NCBI GenBank assembly: GCA_022843125.1
Contig: JALHOG010000001.1
Coordinates: 70,088-134,087, forward strand
DNA: 64,000 bases
Source: Ilumatobacteraceae bacterium
Lineage (GTDB): Bacteria; Actinomycetota; Acidimicrobiia; Acidimicrobiales; Ilumatobacteraceae
Direction of reading: 5' to 3'
Shown: positions 60,574 through 64,000 of the stretch, in pieces
How the letters are laid out: the number at the start of each line of letters is the position of its first letter
How positions within the stretch are numbered: the first letter of the stretch is position 1
Translations under genes and position numbers: made by a program
The notes under the pieces: generated by a model
Seen by the model: the letters and a program-made list of their open reading frames with translations, nothing else
Databases searched by the model: none
What the model was told of the DNA's origin: nothing

Positions 60574-60606
60574 AGTCTGCCTGACGATCATCGGATGCCA
60601 GGCACC
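60574..60606 (-). promoter_or_regulatory. Possible leaderless promoter with GGTGCCTGGCA site
   Basis: On the minus strand CAGACT (60574-60579) ends six bases before the GTG at 60567, and GGTGCCTGGCATCC (60593-60606) covers the -35 position. The same palindrome covers the -35 region at 39440. The -10 is weak. Confidence 0.35.
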
Positions 60607-60613
60607 AGATGTG

Positions 60614-62218
60614 TCAGGAGACGGAGCGGTCGCGGCCTTCCCAGTAGGGGGCGCGCACGTCGCGCTTGAGGATCTTGCCGGCGCCGCTCTTCGGGAGGGC
60701 CTCGGCGCGCAGCGTGATCGAACGGGGGACCTTGAACCCGCCGATGCTCTGGCGGCAGTGGGCGATCAGCTCGTCCTCGCCGGCCGTTGCCCCCGGCTTC
60801 AGCACGACCTCTGCGTGGACCGCCTCGCCCCACTGCTCGTGGGGGATGCCGAACACCGCGAGCTCGAGCACGGCCGGATGGCTGGCGAGCGCGTTCTCGA
60901 CCTCGGTCGTGTAGACGTTCTCGCCACCGGAGACGATCATGTCCTTGGCGCGATCGACGATGAAGAGGTAGCCGCCGGCATCGAGCGAGGCGAGGTCGCC
61001 GGTGCGGTACCAGCCGTCGGTCGTGAGCGCCGCCGCCGTCTCGTCGGGCCGATTCCAATAGCCGGCCATCATGTTCGGGCCGCGGACCGTGATCTCGCCG
61101 ACCTCTCCGACGTCGCAGCGCGTCCCGTCGTCGCGGCGGACCTCGACGTCGACGCCGACGCATGCAGTGCCGGCGCTGGCGAGTCGCCGGATCGCGTCGG
61201 GGTCGCCGTTCACCGCGAGCACGTGATCCTCACTGGTGAGCTGCGACACGTGCGGGCACATCTCGGTCATGCCGTACCCCTGCGAGAAACCACACGGCAG
61301 CTCGGCCATCGCCCGTTGCAGGAGCGGCACCGGCATCGGCGATGCGGCGTAGAGGCACAGGCGCCAGGTCGACAGGTCGCGCTCGGCGGTGCCTGGATGG
61401 TTGAGGAACATGTTGATCATGGTGGGGACGAGGACCCCGACGGTGATGCGGTGCTCCTCGATCATCCGCCCGACGAGGTCGGCGTCGAAGCCGGGGCACG
61501 TGACGTGGGTGCCTGCGACGAGGGTGAGCGCGTACATGTTCGCGACGCCGGCGGAGTGGAACATGGGCGACAGGTGGAGGAACCGGTCGGGCTCGAACAG
61601 CGGGTTGCCCCACAGCATGTGCTTGGCGTTGGCCATCAGCGCGCCGTGGGTCTGCATCACACCCTTCGGCGTTCCCGTGGTGCCGCCGGTGTACGTGATG
61701 CTCGCGACGCAATCGGCGTCGAGGGTCACGGGGACGGGTTCGGGGTCGTGGCGGGCGAGGTCGTCCCACGTGGCCGCGCCGTCCGGCGACGGTCCGGCAT
61801 CCATCCAGATCAGCTGCTTGATCGACGGGCACCGTGTCCGCAAGGCTTCGGCCGTCTCCCAGTACCGGGCGTCGGCACACAGCACCGACGCTCCGGAGTC
61901 GTTGACGATGAACTCGAGTTCGGGCAGGGCCAGGCGGAAGTTGAGGTCGTTGAACGTGAGGTTGGCCGTGGGGATCGCGAACCACGCCTCGAGATGCCGG
62001 AACGAGTTGAGCGCCAAACCGGCGATCCGATCGCCGTCGTCGAGCCCGAGTGAGCGCAAACCGCCGCGAAGCCGAGCGACACGTTCGTCCATCTCGCGAT
62101 AGGTCGCGCGGTGGTCGCCGTCGATCAGCGCGACCTTGTCGGGTTGGACCATGACGGCACGCCGCAGCGGGCTGTCGAGCGTGCCGTGCCGGAACGGGAT
62201 CGCGACCATGCCGCGCAT
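60614..62218 (-). CDS. Acyl-CoA synthetase (AMP-dependent synthetase/ligase)
   Basis: A 534-residue ANL-superfamily enzyme that activates a carboxylic acid via an acyl-adenylate. The P-loop YTGGTTGTPKGVMQTHGAL, the GYGMTEMCP motif, DGWYRTGDLA and the C-terminal catalytic lysine in PKSGAGKILKRD are all intact. Closest to fatty-acid or aromatic acyl-CoA ligases. ATG 62218 follows GGGTGA; ATG 62209 is an alternative and the longer frame is unlikely. It separates the XdhC pair from coxE within the maturation cluster, so it may act on the pathway's product. Confidence 0.87.
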   Translation of the reverse strand: MRGMVAIPFRHGTLDSPLRRAVMVQPDKVALIDGDHRATYREMDERVARLRGGLRSLGLDDGDRIAGLALNSFRHLEAWFAIPTANLTFNDLNFRLALPELEFIVNDSGASVLCADARYWETAEALRTRCPSIKQLIWMDAGPSPDGAATWDDLARHDPEPVPVTLDADCVASITYTGGTTGTPKGVMQTHGALMANAKHMLWGNPLFEPDRFLHLSPMFHSAGVANMYALTLVAGTHVTCPGFDADLVGRMIEEHRITVGVLVPTMINMFLNHPGTAERDLSTWRLCLYAASPMPVPLLQRAMAELPCGFSQGYGMTEMCPHVSQLTSEDHVLAVNGDPDAIRRLASAGTACVGVDVEVRRDDGTRCDVGEVGEITVRGPNMMAGYWNRPDETAAALTTDGWYRTGDLASLDAGGYLFIVDRAKDMIVSGGENVYTTEVENALASHPAVLELAVFGIPHEQWGEAVHAEVVLKPGATAGEDELIAHCRQSIGGFKVPRSITLRAEALPKSGAGKILKRDVRAPYWEGRDRSVS

Positions 62219-62276
62219 CGTAGGTGTCACCCGGCGCGCCGTTCGATGCCGGCTCCGGATTCTCGCCATACGGGCA

Positions 62277-62289
62277 GACAAATTGTCAA
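62277..62289 (-). promoter_or_regulatory. Possible promoter with GACAA-A-TTGTC palindrome
   Basis: On the minus strand TTGACA (62284-62289) is followed by GAGAAT after 19 bases. The -35 overlaps the perfect 11-bp palindrome GACAAATTGTC (62277-62287), a likely operator for the acyl-CoA synthetase gene. Confidence 0.4.
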
Positions 62290-62324
62290 CGTGGTTGAGA
62301 TGGGGGTTGCGATCAGGGTGACGG

Positions 62325-63458
62325 TCAGGGTGCGTTGATCACGCGTGCGAGCTGCTCCATGGCCTCGATCGAATGCCCTTCGACGAACGAGTCGATGTGG
62401 GGCATCGCGGCGGCCATACCCCGCGCCAGCGGCGCATACCCAGGCGTGACCTTGAGCGGGTTGACCCAGACGACCTTGTACGCCACCCGCTGGAGGCGTT
62501 GCATCTGTTCGGCGAGCTGGTCCGGATCACCGCGGTCCCACCCGTCGGACAGGATCACGACGATCGCACCGCGCGCCATGCCGCGCTGCCCCCACTCGTC
62601 GTTGAAGGCGCGGAGCCCGTCCCCGAGTCGGGTGCCGCCGCCGTAGTCGAGCACTCGCCCCGCCGCCCGGCGCAACGCCTCGTCGGGGTCACGCGAGGTG
62701 AGTTCCCGAGTGATCCGGGTGAGGCGGGTGCCGAGCGCGAACGCCTCGACCTTCTGTCGACCTGCGACAGCGGCGTGCACGAATCGGATCAGCGCGCGGG
62801 CATAGGGCTCCATCGACCCGCTCACGTCGAGCAACAGCACCAGGCGCCGATTCCGCGTGGTGGGCGTGCGAAAGTGACGCCGGACGGGTTCGCCGCCGGC
62901 GCGCATGGCGGCACGCACCGTCCGCCGCAGATCGGGCACGGCGGTCCGCCGGTCGGCCGGGCCGAGTCGGAGCGAGCGCCGTGGCGCGCCGGCGAGCCGC
63001 AGCCGTGTCATCAACTGCTGGGCGTGCACGAGCTCGTCGGGGGAGTAGTCGGCGAAGTCCTTCTGGCGAAGCACCTCGGTGGTGCTGAAGCGCAGCTCGA
63101 TGACGGGGTCGTCGGACGGTTCGGCGGTGTCGGGGTCGTCGCCAGAGTCGTCGCCGGCGTCGATCGCGAGCGTGACGTGCAGCAACTCGGGCTCGGGCTC
63201 GCCGGCGCCGCTCGGGACGCGGTGTTCGAAGAAGACCGAGAACGCGCTGTCGAACACGGCGTGGTCCTCGGGGCGGTGGACGAGCGTGGCCCGCCCCGCC
63301 CAGAAGACGGCGTCGCGGTTGTCGAGGCCCGTCAGGCCGAGCGCTTCCCCGAACGCGATGGTCGAACTGGTGGGGACGCGCAATCCTGCGCCCCGCAGCA
63401 CTCGACTGAATGCAACGGCGATCTCTCCAGCGTCGCGGATGCTGGTGCTCGAAGGCAT
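62325..63458 (-). CDS. coxE: CoxE-type VWA domain protein
   Basis: A 377-residue protein of the VWA_containing_CoxE family. The MIDAS motif DVSGSMEPYARALIRF starts the VWA domain, with VILSDGWDRGDP giving the later metal-site residues. The N-terminal half is the helical CoxE extension (LRVPTSSTIAFGEALGL). With the MoxR ATPase CoxD it forms a chaperone pair that assembles the active site (Cu-S-Mo) of CO dehydrogenase in Oligotropha; for other enzymes it is assumed to play the same role. ATG 63458 lies 20 bases after the CoxD stop. An acidic run (DDSGDDPD) interrupts the middle. Confidence 0.87.
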   Translation of the reverse strand: MPSSTSIRDAGEIAVAFSRVLRGAGLRVPTSSTIAFGEALGLTGLDNRDAVFWAGRATLVHRPEDHAVFDSAFSVFFEHRVPSGAGEPEPELLHVTLAIDAGDDSGDDPDTAEPSDDPVIELRFSTTEVLRQKDFADYSPDELVHAQQLMTRLRLAGAPRRSLRLGPADRRTAVPDLRRTVRAAMRAGGEPVRRHFRTPTTRNRRLVLLLDVSGSMEPYARALIRFVHAAVAGRQKVEAFALGTRLTRITRELTSRDPDEALRRAAGRVLDYGGGTRLGDGLRAFNDEWGQRGMARGAIVVILSDGWDRGDPDQLAEQMQRLQRVAYKVVWVNPLKVTPGYAPLARGMAAAMPHIDSFVEGHSIEAMEQLARVINAP

Positions 63459-63478
63459 CGGCGACCCCGGCCGTGGCG

Positions 63479-64000
63479 TCAGCTCGAGCGCACGCCGCGC
63501 TCGAACGCCTGCTTGACGATGTCGGCGAGACCGTGCTGCTCGACGCGCTGATGGTCTTCGCGGTACTTCAGCACCGTGCCCAGGGTGGTTGCGACACTCT
63601 GCTCGTCGAGCTGGGTGACGCCGAGACGGCCGAGCGCTGTGGCCCAATCGATCGTCTCGGCGACACCGGGTGGTTTGTACAGGTTGAGGTCGCGCATGGT
63701 CTCGACAGCGGCTGCCACCTGGCGTGCCAGGTGTTCGGAACACGCCGGGACTCGCAGGCGCACGATCGCCACCTCGCGCTCGAAGCTCGGGTGTTCCACC
63801 CAGTGATAGAGGCATCGCCGCTTCAGCGCGTCGTGGACGTCGCGTGTGCGGTTCGACGTCAGGATCACGATCGGTGGTGTCTCGGCGCGATACACGCCGA
63901 GCTCCGGCACCGTGATCTGGAAGTCGCTCAGCACCTCGAGCAGGTACGCCTCGAACTCGTCGTCGGCACGGTCGATCTCGTCGATCAGCAGCACGGGCGG
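63479..64000 (-). CDS. coxD: MoxR-family AAA ATPase (CoxD-like), 5' part outside the window
   Basis: The last 173 codons of a MoxR/CoxD ATPase. Walker B LLIDEIDRADDEFEAYLLEVL, sensor 1 ILTSNRTRDVHDAL and the arginine finger region KRRCLYHWVEHPSFERE are visible, with the C-terminal helical lid after them. Walker A lies beyond base 64000. It works with CoxE as an ATP-driven maturation complex. The frame is open to the window edge. Confidence 0.88.
   Translation of the reverse strand, partial: PPVLLIDEIDRADDEFEAYLLEVLSDFQITVPELGVYRAETPPIVILTSNRTRDVHDALKRRCLYHWVEHPSFEREVAIVRLRVPACSEHLARQVAAAVETMRDLNLYKPPGVAETIDWATALGRLGVTQLDEQSVATTLGTVLKYREDHQRVEQHGLADIVKQAFERGVRSS

Overview
The window is high-GC DNA (roughly two thirds G+C) with dense genes, many 4-base ATGA/GTGA overlaps, frequent GTG starts and many probable leaderless promoters. 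Two F420-type LLM oxidoreductases, a mycothiol-dependent-isomerase-family protein, a DUF222/HNH protein, a DUF501 protein and a class A RNase P RNA on the minus strand all point to an actinobacterium. The mix of nucleoside importers, Cox-type maturation genes and TANNNT promoters set 4-8 nt from the start codon is most like Acidimicrobiia (Ilumatobacter-like); that placement is an inference. No rRNA, tRNA, transposase, prophage or CRISPR array was seen, and no gene for a transcription factor was recognised.

Layout. 1-18.4 kb is a catabolic block: hydantoinase A (partial) and B, a Rieske oxygenase, a complete BMP-type (nucleoside-class) ABC importer, a quinone-oxidoreductase-like MDR protein, a methyltransferase, a nucleoside hydrolase, two paralogous amidohydrolases, an aldo/keto reductase, two glyoxalase-fold proteins, a second Rieske oxygenase and an LLM flavoprotein. 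Two near-identical GntR/FadR-style palindromes (3108 and 16419) tie the importer and the second Rieske locus together, and a hairpin repeat with the same GGTCNGACC core closes the two amidohydrolase genes. 18.4-28.5 kb is mostly housekeeping or unknown: a class A penicillin-binding protein, a zinc-ribbon coiled-coil protein, a phosphatase, small membrane proteins, DUF222-HNH, rnpB and two exported ferritin-like proteins. 28.5-33.5 kb is one tightly overlapped operon (glpD, an AGPS-like FAD oxidase, a membrane protein, glpK) for glycerol-3-phosphate metabolism. 33.6-45.3 kb holds an HDAC-family deacetylase, a NUDIX protein, aminopeptidase N and a nucleoside/sugar-phosphate salvage set (adenosine-kinase-like PfkB, phosphomannomutase, upp, add) whose order resembles the pmmB-upp-add region of Mycobacterium tuberculosis.

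45.4-54.2 kb has a glycosyltransferase, an LLM enzyme and a second BMP-type importer running leftward into a second, divergent adenosine deaminase. 54.2-58.4 kb contains a crotonase, a small basic protein, an acetyltransferase, a DUF501 protein fused to a degenerate Ppx/GppA-like half, CoxG and a MocA-like nucleotidyltransferase. 58.7-64 kb contains an NlpC/P60 hydrolase, XdhC split into two genes, an acyl-CoA synthetase, CoxE and the 3' part of CoxD. CoxG, MocA-like, XdhC, CoxE and CoxD are maturation factors for a molybdenum hydroxylase (CO- or xanthine-dehydrogenase type) whose structural genes are not in the window.

Together the window describes an organism that imports nucleosides or related N-heterocycles through two dedicated transporters, hydrolyses and deaminates them, salvages bases and nucleosides, and probably oxidises some of them with Rieske and molybdenum enzymes.
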